Notes: generated by a model not told the origin, from the sequence alone. A DNA stretch of 21,475 bases from JAAEQG01 sp023133475 (GCA_030631415.1 DAOVLE010000068.1:1-21475), one strand, 5' to 3'. Counted from the first letter of the stretch, positions 7,114 through 15,504 are shown. Made by a program: numbers and translations.

Positions 7114-7773
7114 TTACAACTCCAACAGCGCGGTGTGGCACTTGGTGCAGTCCCATAGCCCGTCCGCGGTCGTGCCGGTGTGGCATTGACGACACCCGCC
7201 GTCCGGATCGTGCATGGCTTCCTTGAGAGGGGGCACGCCGCCGATCCACTCGTTTGTGTGACATCCCGACGTATCACAACCCACGTTCCCCTCGTGGTGA
7301 CAACTCTCACAACCCATCGTCATATGGAAATTGTGGTCGAACTTATGCGTCTCGTACGGCGATTCCTCCACCGGCGCAGTTACGCACACGCCGTTCTGAC
7401 AGATTTGGCCTTGGGGGCAGTCGGCATCGATGGTGCACTCGGGTGCGGGGGTCTCCACGCATACGCCGCTCTGACAGGTGTAGCCGTCGGGGCAGTCGGC
7501 ATCGGTGGTGCACTCGGGTGCAGGGGTCTCCACACACACGCCGTTCTGACAGGTGTAGCCGTCGGGGCAGTCGGCGTCGGTGGTGCACTCGGGTGCAGGG
7601 GTCTCCACGCATACGCCGTTCTGACAGGTGTAGCCGTCGGGGCAATCGGCATCGGTGAGGCATTCCTGCCCGGGCCAAGGCCAAAGAACGCCGCAGGCCA
7701 ATCCGCTGAGCATCACGCCGACACCCAACACGCAGGCTAACGCCAACATGCTGGTAGGATGTATTTTCTTCAT
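7114..7773 (-). CDS. Tetraheme cytochrome c3-like protein with four Cys-rich repeats
   Basis: The predicted protein is 219 residues. An N-terminal export signal MKKIHPTSMLALACVL... leads to LSGLAC, where Cys27 may be lipidated, though Gly at -3 makes a poor lipobox. Residues 38-137 are four 25-residue repeats on the pattern ECTTDADCPDGYTCQNGVCV, with four Cys each and probably two disulfides each. The last ~75 residues carry heme sites CESCH (155-159), CDTSGCH (166-172, a CX4CH site), CRQCH (194-198) and CTKCH (209-213). His143/147/150, His160 and His188 are candidate distal ligands. Mixed CXXCH/CX4CH spacing after HNFH matches class III cytochrome c3. As last gene of the formate dehydrogenase operon (28-base gap after fdhE; GGAG 9 bases before the ATG) it is the likely electron acceptor of FdhAB. 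The repeats may tether it to the surface or a partner; that is inference. Confidence 0.9.
   Translation of the reverse strand: MKKIHPTSMLALACVLGVGVMLSGLACGVLWPWPGQECLTDADCPDGYTCQNGVCVETPAPECTTDADCPDGYTCQNGVCVETPAPECTTDADCPDGYTCQSGVCVETPAPECTIDADCPQGQICQNGVCVTAPVEESPYETHKFDHNFHMTMGCESCHHEGNVGCDTSGCHTNEWIGGVPPLKEAMHDPDGGCRQCHTGTTADGLWDCTKCHTALLEL
7363..7662 (-). repeat. Four 75-bp coding tandem repeats in the cytochrome gene
   Basis: Four in-frame units of 75 bases encode the Cys-rich repeats. By eye the second and third units from the left differ at about five positions of 75. The leftmost unit (7363-7437), next to the heme domain, is clearly more diverged. Confidence 0.85.
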
Positions 7774-7801
7774 CACGTGTATCTCCAAACAAAACCAGTG
7801 C

Positions 7802-8725
7802 TCACGCACATGTTTCCAAAGGGGTCAAGTTCTTCTCCTGGGCGATGGCATCGAGGTGGGCGGTGGTGAGCAGCTCGAGCCCCACGTGGACCTCGCCGGA
7901 AATCTTTCCGGAATCGATCACCTTGACGTAGTGGTTGCAGCTCTTGCAGAAGTCGATGCGCAGTTCCGGCTCTTCGGACGTGAAGTAGTACTTCGCATCG
8001 CCCGATTTGGTCGAAGCACAGGCTGGGCATTTCATGTCCTCAACCTTCCACCGCGAGCCGCAAAAAGCACAGTGCATGAAACGCTGCGGCGCGGGGCTGA
8101 TGTTCCCATCTTCGCCTGGTGCGGTGCAAAGCTCAACCAAAGCTGGAGTATCTCCACACGTCGGGCAGCAAAATCGCTTCCACTCGTGCAGACGACCGGA
8201 GGACGGCAACCAACTCGCCGCCACCAACCGCCAGTGCGGAAAGGTGACCGCTCGCGCCAGCGATGCCAGCATGGGCTCCTCCACGCCGATCCGCTCGGCG
8301 ACCTCACGAACCAGACACCCGCGCTCCGGACGCTGCTCCATCAACCACGAAGCCGGCGAAAAATCGCCGCTCCGCTCCACCTCCTCGATCTTCTCAACAG
8401 CCTTGCACAGCACGGCATTGCCGCGGCGAAAGACCTCTTTCATCTCCGCCCAGAGAGCCAAAAGCGAATCCGATTCCAGACCCGGATCGTAGCGCTCGAT
8501 AAGCGGCTCTCCCGCGCTCAAACAGGTGCGAACCTGCTCGCGATCCACCGGGGCTGGACGGGCCGCCAACCGGTCGCGCCATTCGATCTGCCGGCGGAAC
8601 ACCGTCAGGTAAAAATCGACCATCTCCTTGTAGGCGGAGCGAGCCTTGACGATGGCATCGGCACGTCGCTCCAAGGCTTTTAGGGCTGCCTCTTGCGACT
8701 TCTCCGGCGAAGGGGAACCGCTCAT
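7802..8725 (-). CDS. fdhE: Formate dehydrogenase accessory protein FdhE
   Basis: The predicted protein is 307 residues, the normal FdhE length, cytoplasmic, without signal peptide. The N-terminal half is helical. The C-terminal half carries four CXXC pairs: CPTC (187-190), CAFC (219-222), CPAC (233-236) and CKSC (260-263). These are the rubredoxin-like metal sites of FdhE. FdhE proteins bind the formate dehydrogenase catalytic subunit and are required for it to become active before Tat export. Start is ATG at 8725, with GGAG 8 bases upstream, 13 bases after the fdhB stop; the upstream frame is only a shadow of fdhB. The order fdhA-fdhB-fdhE-cytochrome c3 matches, from memory, that of periplasmic formate dehydrogenases in Desulfovibrio. 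Confidence 0.93.
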   Translation of the reverse strand: MSGSPSPEKSQEAALKALERRADAIVKARSAYKEMVDFYLTVFRRQIEWRDRLAARPAPVDREQVRTCLSAGEPLIERYDPGLESDSLLALWAEMKEVFRRGNAVLCKAVEKIEEVERSGDFSPASWLMEQRPERGCLVREVAERIGVEEPMLASLARAVTFPHWRLVAASWLPSSGRLHEWKRFCCPTCGDTPALVELCTAPGEDGNISPAPQRFMHCAFCGSRWKVEDMKCPACASTKSGDAKYYFTSEEPELRIDFCKSCNHYVKVIDSGKISGEVHVGLELLTTAHLDAIAQEKNLTPLETCA

Positions 8726-8738
8726 AAACACTACTCCA

Positions 8739-9392
8739 TTAACTCTCAGCCGCCGTAGCGTACATGCTCTGCCGGTCGCCCAGCAGCAGCAACAGGCGAA
8801 CTTCCTTACGGTCCAGAACCGCCGCATCCGGGTAGTCCGACCGAATCGCATCGAGCCGGTCGGCCGCCGCATCCAGCATGTCCTGCCGGTCGCCGAACTG
8901 GAGCGCCCCCACGGGGCACACCTTCACACACGCCGGCAGATCACCGTTGTGCACGCGATCCACGCACATCGTGCACTTGTACAACTGACCGTCGGAGCCC
9001 TGGCGCGGAATGTTGAACGGGCAGGCCTTGCGAATCTTCTCGAAGGACTCGTTCTTGGTGCCCTCGCCGAAGAGGACCGCACCGGTCTGGGCGTCGATAG
9101 TGATCGAATCGCTGTTGTCAGCCATCTGCTTGCACGGAGCGTCAATGCAGTGGTGGCAGGAATTCCGCAGGAAATTCCACGCCACCGTGCCGTCGGATAG
9201 CCCCGTCTCCTTGAAACGCACCAGCACCCAGGTGTTGGCTGACAGGTCCGGCGGGTTCTCATAGGTTCCGCGGTTGGTGGGGACGGGGTCCTCCGCCGCC
9301 AGTTCGTTCCATTGCTTGCAGGCCACCTGGCAGGCCCGGCAAGCCGTGCACTTGGTCGTGTCAATCAAAAATGATTTACCGTTCTCTGCCAT
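8739..9392 (-). CDS. fdhB: Formate dehydrogenase iron-sulfur (beta) subunit
   Basis: The predicted protein is 217 residues. It carries electrons from FdhA to the cytochrome. Twelve Cys are arranged as in the three-cluster beta subunit of Desulfovibrio: CTACRACQVAC (15-25), CHHCIDAPC (79-87), ACPFNIPR (Cys124), CTMC (140-143), and C at 155 and 159 in ACVKVCPVGAL. The site that is the last Cys of the second ferredoxin motif in FdnH-type subunits is absent here (APCKQMAD), as in the short FdhB form. No C-terminal membrane helix is present, unlike E. coli FdnH. There is no signal peptide, so it is expected to be exported together with the Tat-carrying FdhA. Its AAGGAGG ribosome site overlaps the end of fdhA, and only 3 bases separate the two genes, which implies translational coupling. 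Confidence 0.95.
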   Translation of the reverse strand: MAENGKSFLIDTTKCTACRACQVACKQWNELAAEDPVPTNRGTYENPPDLSANTWVLVRFKETGLSDGTVAWNFLRNSCHHCIDAPCKQMADNSDSITIDAQTGAVLFGEGTKNESFEKIRKACPFNIPRQGSDGQLYKCTMCVDRVHNGDLPACVKVCPVGALQFGDRQDMLDAAADRLDAIRSDYPDAAVLDRKEVRLLLLLGDRQSMYATAAES

Positions 9393-9395
9393 GGT

Positions 9396-12300
9396 TTACG
9401 CCTCCTTTACAATATCGACCATAAAGGCCTTGCTCTCGGGAATCCGGGTGTTCGGGTCGCCCACGTTGGGGGTGAGCAGGTTGGCGTTGCTCACTCGGGT
9501 GTTGTCCAGTGTGGGGGCCGCCCAGCCGTAACACCAGGGGATGCCCACCTGGTGAACCGTGTTACCCTGAATGGTAAAGGGCTTGAACCGCTTGGTGACG
9601 ATGGCCACCGCTTTCACACCGCCGGGTTGGCGGATGCCCTTCACCAGCACGCGATCTCCGTTGGCGATGCCCTTCTGGGTCGCCAACTCCTCGGACATCT
9701 CCACGAACATCTCCGGCTGAAGCTCGTTGAGCCACGGCACCCAGCGGGTCATCACCCCGCTCTGCCAGTGCTCGGTCACCCGGTAGGTCGAGCAGATGAT
9801 CGGGTACTCCGACCCGCCCGGGGTGGCCACCGGGCTCGCCTCGTCCGCCGGAGGCACGTAAACCGCCGGATTGAGCCGCTGGGCATGCCCCATCGGGTTG
9901 GTGGCCAGCGGCGATTCGAGCGGCTCGTAGTGCTCGGGGATAGGCCCGTCGGCCATGGGGCCGAAGACCTGGCTTACACCGTGCGAACGCATGATGAACG
10001 GCAGCTTCGAGTCGGGGTTGTCGGTGCCGTCGGCATTCTTCATCGGCGCCCATCCGCCGTCGGGCACGTCGCCGTCCCAGCCTTCGCCGTTCCACGCAAT
10101 CACCGGATGGGCTGTGTCGTACGGATTCCCTTGCATATCCACGCTGGCACGGTTGTAGATGATCCGCCGGTTGATAGGCCAGCACCAGGCCCATTCGGGG
10201 TTCAAGCCGATGCTGTCCGTCCCGCCGGCCTTCCTCCGGGCCATGTTGTTCCCGTCCTCGTTGTACGACTGGCAGTACAGCCAGTTGCCCGAGGAGGTGG
10301 TCCCGTCATCAGCCAGCTTGGTGAAGTTGGTGACCAAACTGCCGGCGGTGCCGTTATCGCTGTCCACCAGGTGATAGCCGTTGATCTCCTTAGCCAACAG
10401 AACAGCCGCCTTCTCCGTCTGGCCGAAGTAATCCCACTTGACGTTCAGGATCGGGTCGGGGAAGACACCGCCTGCACTGTACAGTGCCTTAATGGCAGTG
10501 AGCAGTTCGTCCATAATTTCGGCGTCGGGTTTGGCATCGCCCGGCGGATCGATCGCCGCATAGCGCCACTGAGCCCACCGGCCGGAGTTCGAGATGCTGC
10601 CTTCCTTCTCGATCGAGGCGGCACAAGGCAACTCGAACACCTCGGTGTTGATCGAGGCTGGGTCCATCCCAGGCCCACGCCAGAACTCCGACGTCTCGGT
10701 CCCGTAGATGTTCACGCAGACCAGCCAGTCGAGCTTGCCCAACGCCTGGCGGACCTTGTTGGTGTTGGCGCTGCTGCCGGCGGGGTTCTGACCCCAGGCA
10801 AAGAAGCCTTTGATCTCTTTCCCTTCCTCCTGCTTATACATCACGTCAAACATGACTTGCCAGGCGTAGTTGGCTCCGCTGTCGCGCTTGGGCAGCCAAT
10901 CGTAGCCGAAGTCGTTGTCGGTCATGGCAGCCTCGCCGTACATGCTCTTGAGGAAGCTGACCATGTACTTGGGGGTGTGCTGCCACCAGTTGGCGCTACG
11001 CGGTTCGTTGGTGGTCGGCGTCCACTTCGTCTTGTACTCCTCGAGCGTGGTCTGGGCGTCCTCGGGGGTCTTGAGATAACCGGGCAGGATGTGGTACAGC
11101 AGGCAGTGGTCCGTCGAGCCCTGCACGTTGGCCTCTCCACGCAGGGCGTTGACCCCGCCACCCGCCACGCCAATGTTCCCCAGCAGCAACTGGGCCATCG
11201 CCATCGTCCGGATGTTCTGAGCACCGACGGTGTGCTGGGTCCAGCCCATGGCGTACATGATCGTGCCCGACTTGCCGGGCTGATAACAAGCGTCCACGTA
11301 AGCCTGGTACACCTCGGTCAGCTTGGCCTCGGGCGTGCCGGTAATGCCGGACACCGTGGCAGTGTCATACCGCGAGTAGTGGGCCTTGAGAAGCTGATAC
11401 ACGCAACGCTCGTTTTGCAGCGTCTCGTCCTTGAGGATCACACCGTCTTCGTCGGTCTGGAATGCCCAGGCGGTCTTGTCGTATGCCCCGCTGTCGGCGT
11501 CGTACCCGTTGAACAGGCCGGTGGTGGTGTCGAACTCGTAGTCCTCGTTGACCAGGAAGGCTGCGTTGGTGTAGTTCTTGACGTACTCGTCGTGGATGAG
11601 ATCGTTGTCGAGGATGTACTTGAGCATCCCGCCCAAAAAGGCGATGTCGCTCCCGCTACGCAGCGGGGCGTAGATGTCCGCCACCGCGGAAGTACGGGTG
11701 AAACGCGGGTCCACATGGATGAGCTTGGCCCCGTTGTCCTCCCGAGCCTTGTTCACCCATCGCATGGAGATGGGATGGTTCTCGGCTGCGTTGGACCCCA
11801 TGATAAGGATGACGTCGCTATTGCCGATGTCGATCCAGTGGTTGGTCATAGCCCCCCTGCCGAACGAAGTCGCCAAACTGGCGACGGTGGCAGAGTGTCA
11901 GTTCCTCGCCTGGTGTTCGACATACACCAGGCCCAGGGCACGGAGGAACTTCTGGTACAACCAGCACTCTTCGTTGTCCATCGCGGCACTGCCCAGCGAC
12001 CCGATTCCCAACGTGCGGTTGACCGTTTTTCCGGCTTCGTTGGTTTCGGTGAAGGTCTCGTCGCGGGTGGCTTTGATTTTCGCCGCGATTTGCCCGATGA
12101 CCCACTCCCAACTCTTTTCTTCCCATTCCGTAGCCCCGGCAGCCCGGTAGCGCACCTTGGTCAGGCGGTTCACGTTGTTTCCGCCAGCCATCTGGTAGAG
12201 CGCCGAGCCTTTGGAGCATGCGGTTCCTTCGTTGATCGGGTGATCGGCATCGCCTTCGATATTGATCACCTTACCACCGGAGGCGTGCACCACGAAACCA

Positions 12301-12473
12301 CACCCTACGCCGCAATATGGGCATATGGTTGTGGTACGGGTGGCCCCCTCGATATTCTTGCGGAGCTGTTCCGCATGGGCCTCCACCGGCCCCAGGGCGA
12401 AGCCCATGCCGGTGATGGCCACCCCCGCGGTGAACGCGGAGGTTTTCAGAAATTCTCTACGTGTGACTAACAT
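9396..12473 (-). CDS. fdhA: Formate dehydrogenase catalytic subunit, selenocysteine-containing
   Basis: The product is 1025 residues when the in-frame TGA at 11898-11900 is read as selenocysteine (residue 192). It oxidises formate to CO2 in the periplasm using a bis-pyranopterin-guanine-dinucleotide Mo or W centre ligated by Sec. The N-terminus has a Tat signal, TRREFLK followed by a hydrophobic stretch to ~34. The [4Fe-4S] site is CPYCGVGC (51-58) with Cys86 in GTACSKG. Before the TGA comes GLVYVEHQARN, after it HSATVASLATSFGRGAMTNH, matching the conserved flanks of Sec in FdnG/FdhA, so this is one gene and not two. The rest follows the family: MGSNAAENHP, GGGVNALRGEANVQG, NSGRWAQW, YNRASVDMQGNP and a C-terminal dinucleotide-binding domain. 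Start is ATG at 12473 with AGGAGG 5 bases upstream. First gene of the operon. Confidence 0.96.
11857..11893 (-). promoter_or_regulatory. Putative bacterial SECIS hairpin in fdhA
   Basis: Starting 4 bases after the UGA, the minus strand folds as CTGCC, then an internal loop, then GTCGCC, loop AGTTT, GGCGAC, a 7-base internal loop, and GGCAG. Both stems pair perfectly (5 and 6 bp). The apical loop begins 18 bases after the UGA, within the window used by bacterial SelB-dependent SECIS elements. Confidence 0.7.
11898..11900 (-). other. fdhA: In-frame UGA recoded as selenocysteine (fdhA residue 192)
   Basis: The TGA falls exactly where FdnG/FdhA enzymes have Sec or Cys, between HQAR-N and HSATVASLA. 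The frame continues uninterrupted for 833 more codons with full family similarity, so a nonsense mutation is unlikely. Confidence 0.94.
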
Positions 12474-12930
12474 CCGTACCTCCTATGAAAAAGTTCCTGT
12501 ATTATCCTGAAAAAACAACCCGGCCCGATAAAGCCGCAACAAGTTCAAGCGACAAACTCGTGTCAGTAAACGCTTCGCCCTCTGCCGGGGCTTCACCAAC
12601 CATGCTCAGTATCTACACTCCGACGAATTCGGTCAACCCCGAAAATTCATAATTCCCTACAAATTAAGGACTTGCGTTATGTTTTGGTGAGCATGACGGG
12701 TATACATTCAACCACCCGCATCTGCAATACACATGTTATGAGTAGGCATAAACATTATTGCTAATCAAGCATATGTTTTATTTGCCTGCGCAACGCAGGG
12801 CGGGTTCTACCCGCCTTCTCGGCGGCGGCGGGTGGAACCCGCCCTACGACCGTGAAGATACGATTTTCATGGTTCCCAGGCGCCGCCGAAGGTGGTATGA
12901 CAGCATGGGGTATATTCAAGGAGCCCGGGA
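12474..12930. other. Divergent intergenic region upstream of fdhA and the C26 gene
   Basis: The 457 bases hold an AT-richer part (about 12474-12780) next to fdhA that must carry its promoter and any redox or formate control. I could not find a convincing -35/-10, sigma54 pair or palindromic operator. The right part contains a repeat of the GTAGGG family. AGGAGG at 12479-12484 is the fdhA ribosome site. No gene is seen. Confidence 0.6.
12785..12847. repeat. GTAGGGCGGG-family inverted repeat, copy 6
   Basis: AGGGCGGGTTCTACCCGCC and GGCGGGTGGAACCCGCCCTAC form the usual pair (12797-12847). A small hairpin CCTGCG-CAA-CGCAGG (12785-12799) overlaps the left end, replacing the usual GT. Confidence 0.78.
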
Positions 12931-13824
12931 ATGGATACCGACCAGTCACAGATTCCGCAAACTCGTACGATCCCAAAACGCCGGCGATTCATTCCAGCCA
13001 CGTTTGCGGTTTTGCTCGGCGTGGTGGTGCTTTTAGTTGTGGTTTACCGCATGTGGTGCCCCACCCCGCCGAAAGGCGCTCCGCGGATTGGGGTATCGAT
13101 GACCTCGAACTTCGTGGGGGTGGTCCGTGGGCCGGCTTACGAAGCAGCCCTCGCCCGCGCGGGCGGCAGGGCGGTAGTGCTTACGCCAATTGATGATCCA
13201 TCCGTGCCCGGGCCTGCGATCAGTGCCATGCTCGATGAGATCGACGCCCTGCTGCTGGGAGGGGGCGATGACGTGGACCCCGCCTTGTACGGCGGCGATC
13301 CCGGCAGTACCGCAAGCACCAATCGCCGACGCGATGAATTTGAAATCCGGCTCATCCACGGTGCATTGGAGAGAAACATGCCGATCCTGGGCATCTGTCG
13401 AGGGATTCAGATTCTCAACGTCGCCCATCAAGGGACCATTCGCAACTTGCGCGCGGACAAGGAGCTGTCTGAACACCATGGGATCGATATGGTGAATAGC
13501 TGGGCCGCCCACGAGATCACTGCGGCAGCCGGCACGTATCTGGCTAATGCAATCGGTGCGGGAGTGCACCGGGTCAATAGTTTCCACGGGCAGGCTGTTG
13601 GCGACGTCGGTGCCGGTTTGCGCGTTTGCGCCACCGCCGACGACGGGGTCATCGAAGGTATCGAGCGGCCGGATCGCACCTTTGTGATCGGCATTCAATG
13701 GCATCCGGAGTTCACCTTGAACGACGAGTCCGCCCGGGCTCTTTTCCGGGTCCTGGTTCGACAGGCCGACGCTTACCGGGCCGCCCGGCAAGTCACCTCC
13801 GCCGACCCCACAACCACAGAATGA
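12931..13824 (+). CDS. Membrane-anchored class I amidotransferase-like hydrolase (peptidase C26)
   Basis: The predicted protein is 297 residues. A basic N-terminus (IPKRRRF) precedes one hydrophobic helix (about 21-40), so it is probably an N-in anchored protein with its domain outside the cytoplasm. The domain is class I glutamine-amidotransferase-like: LLLGGGDDVDP (about 107-117), a nucleophile elbow LGICRGIQILN with Cys156, the NSFHGQAV segment, and QWHPE with His258 and Glu260 completing the triad. These features match the gamma-glutamyl-GABA hydrolase (PuuD)/peptidase C26 family, which cuts gamma-glutamyl bonds. PuuD itself is cytosolic, so the anchor is unusual. Start is ATG with AAGGAG 8 bases upstream. 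Its last 32 bases overlap the 3' end of the convergent ATP-grasp gene. The substrate is unknown. Confidence 0.9.
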   Translation: MDTDQSQIPQTRTIPKRRRFIPATFAVLLGVVVLLVVVYRMWCPTPPKGAPRIGVSMTSNFVGVVRGPAYEAALARAGGRAVVLTPIDDPSVPGPAISAMLDEIDALLLGGGDDVDPALYGGDPGSTASTNRRRDEFEIRLIHGALERNMPILGICRGIQILNVAHQGTIRNLRADKELSEHHGIDMVNSWAAHEITAAAGTYLANAIGAGVHRVNSFHGQAVGDVGAGLRVCATADDGVIEGIERPDRTFVIGIQWHPEFTLNDESARALFRVLVRQADAYRAARQVTSADPTTTE

Positions 13825-15379
13825 CGGCGGACAGAATGTAAAGGTAAACAAAGTTCAGGATGTGGTGGAAGGCGAACGTGAAACCGGCGGTCTCCCCAGC
13901 AGCGTGGCGAGCCCAACCCAACAGCCAGCCCACGTAGTGGCGGGCGGGGCCGACTGAGTCGATGGCCACCGAAAGCACGAACAGCACCCCGGTCAGCAAC
14001 AGGGTGGACCAACGCGGGCGCAGGTAATCACGCAAACGCCTCTTCTTCTGCGCACCAGGCAGCTCCTGCTCAGACACCAATACCGCCGTGGACAGCTTGC
14101 CGTGCTTGAGCATCAAGGCAATGGGGTACAAGACGCCAAGTGCCGGTAGCGGGTCGTCCCCGTGGAAGACATCGCTAATCGCATCCGTGTGCTTCTCGAA
14201 CATCCGGCGGAGATAGTCCTTGACGTTGCCGGGGTGGGCGACGGCTTTTAGCTGATCCAGGAAGCGTTGGAACTGTCGTCGCTTTTCATCCGCGGCAGGA
14301 ATACGCTTGAACTCCTCCGCCAGCGTGCTCAGTTCAGCCAGCTTCTCCTCGTCGTGGGCGATCTCCTCCAGTGTAGCCAGCAACCCGATGATCGGCGTTT
14401 CGGTGCGTTTTTCGTAGTCGATTTCCGGTTGCTCGCCGATCGGCTCGCCAATGGCCACCTGGTAGAGCAAATAGGGGTAGTCCACGTTGGCGGCGATGGA
14501 CTGCGGAAGCCCGCCGAAAAACCGCGGGTTGACTTCGATGAGGTAGGGTGGGCCGCCTTCGGGGATGCGAAAGTCCACCTGGGCGATACCGTGCCACCGC
14601 AGCGGTGCCAACAGCTTGACAGCAGCCTCTTCAGCCTCGGAATGGTGCACGGTCTCGCGCAACGCACCCGCCCCGGTGCCCCGTGGAAACGCGCGGATGT
14701 TGCGGTAAGTCATGCTCGCCACACGCCGGCCCTGATCGAACAGCGCGGTCACGCAGTAGTCGTCGCCAGCCACGAACTCCTGCACCAGCGGGTACTCAGC
14801 CGCCGTGAGCCCAAAACCCTCGACGAACTCGCGAAAGGTGGCCACCAACTCCTCGGGCGTCTCCACCTTCCTGAGCCCCACCCCCGCCGCCGCCTTGCGC
14901 ACCTTCACGAACACGGGCATCGGCAACTCCGGCACCTGACGGTACAACTCGCCTATCTCGTTAAACTGCCAGGTGCGGGGGATACGAAGCCCACGCTCCT
15001 GAGCAAGCGTAGCCAACCGACCCTTGTCGTCGGTCAGACGGATGTTCTCGATAGTGGTGACCGGCAGCTTGACGGTTGGCTCGAACCGTTCACGATGTTC
15101 AGCCAGAACAAAGGTCTCCTTGTGCACCGGCATAAGCACGTATGGTTCGTTGTCGTCCGGGGCGAGTTCCTTAACCTTTTCCGCCATGAAGTCGACAAAT
15201 GCCTCCGGCTCGCCGCTTGGCGAAGGGTATTGAAAATGCCCCCGGCAGTATTTGGAGAAAAAACACGGTGCGAATGGGGACTCTTCACCGCAGAAAACCT
15301 CAATCCCCCGCTGCCCGAGGCTCCGCACAATGGCCAACGAATTCCAACCTCGACCGTAAGTGACGATCACCCGTGCCAT
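13793..15379 (-). CDS. ATP-grasp ligase with C-terminal membrane helices
   Basis: The predicted protein is 528 residues. Residues 1-100 form a pre-ATP-grasp Rossmann-like domain (VIVTYGRGWNSLAIVRSLGQ). The ATP-grasp fold spans about 105-340: FVKVRKAAAGVGLRKV in the nucleotide-binding lobe, PLVQEFVAGDDYCV, and catalytic-lobe metal ligands in AQVDF (Asp269) and LIEVNPRFFGG (Glu282, Asn284). ATP-grasp enzymes join a carboxylate, through an acyl phosphate, to an amine or thiol; this one resembles the carbamoyl-phosphate-synthase-like group and its substrates cannot be read. After ~340 comes a charged helical region, then two hydrophobic segments (about 459-475 and 508-525). The enzyme is therefore membrane-tethered, with the catalytic part N-terminal and probably cytoplasmic. 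Start is ATG with GAGGTG 4 bases upstream. The convergent overlapping neighbour is a gamma-glutamyl-type hydrolase. Confidence 0.88.
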   Translation of the reverse strand: MARVIVTYGRGWNSLAIVRSLGQRGIEVFCGEESPFAPCFFSKYCRGHFQYPSPSGEPEAFVDFMAEKVKELAPDDNEPYVLMPVHKETFVLAEHRERFEPTVKLPVTTIENIRLTDDKGRLATLAQERGLRIPRTWQFNEIGELYRQVPELPMPVFVKVRKAAAGVGLRKVETPEELVATFREFVEGFGLTAAEYPLVQEFVAGDDYCVTALFDQGRRVASMTYRNIRAFPRGTGAGALRETVHHSEAEEAAVKLLAPLRWHGIAQVDFRIPEGGPPYLIEVNPRFFGGLPQSIAANVDYPYLLYQVAIGEPIGEQPEIDYEKRTETPIIGLLATLEEIAHDEEKLAELSTLAEEFKRIPAADEKRRQFQRFLDQLKAVAHPGNVKDYLRRMFEKHTDAISDVFHGDDPLPALGVLYPIALMLKHGKLSTAVLVSEQELPGAQKKRRLRDYLRPRWSTLLLTGVLFVLSVAIDSVGPARHYVGWLLGWARHAAGETAGFTFAFHHILNFVYLYILSAVILWLWGRRR

Positions 15380-15466
15380 AGATCACCTCATCCACAACCC
15401 GCCATTAGTGCCGAACCGATAGAGGAAGTTTATCCGCTTCAAACCAGATCACAACCACGCCGACGT

Positions 15467-15497
15467 GTTTAGCGGCGACAAGCCCGCAGTGTTTAAT
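15467..15497. repeat. TTTAGCGGCGAC-type repeat, copy B
   Basis: GTTTAGCGGCGACAAGCCCGC is followed by AGTGTTTA. It flanks, on the left, the imperfect inverted repeat at 15505-15670. Confidence 0.7.
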
Positions 15498-15504
15498 CCG
15501 AATA

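Noticed and set aside
7363..7662. CRISPR-like array
   Set aside because: The periodic 75-bp units are in-frame coding repeats without unique spacers.
11877..11900. fdhA as a pseudogene broken by a stop codon
   Set aside because: The stop is TGA at the precise selenocysteine site of the family, with conserved flanks and a plausible SECIS hairpin.
9552..12470. A 972-codon open frame on the plus strand opposite fdhA
   Set aside because: It is the mirror of a GC-rich conserved gene on the minus strand. Its translation has no recognisable family, while the minus strand gives clear formate dehydrogenase motifs.
12474..12780. A sigma54 or FNR-type site upstream of fdhA
   Set aside because: No GG-N10-GC spacing pair and no TTGAT-N4-ATCAA-like palindrome could be found by eye.
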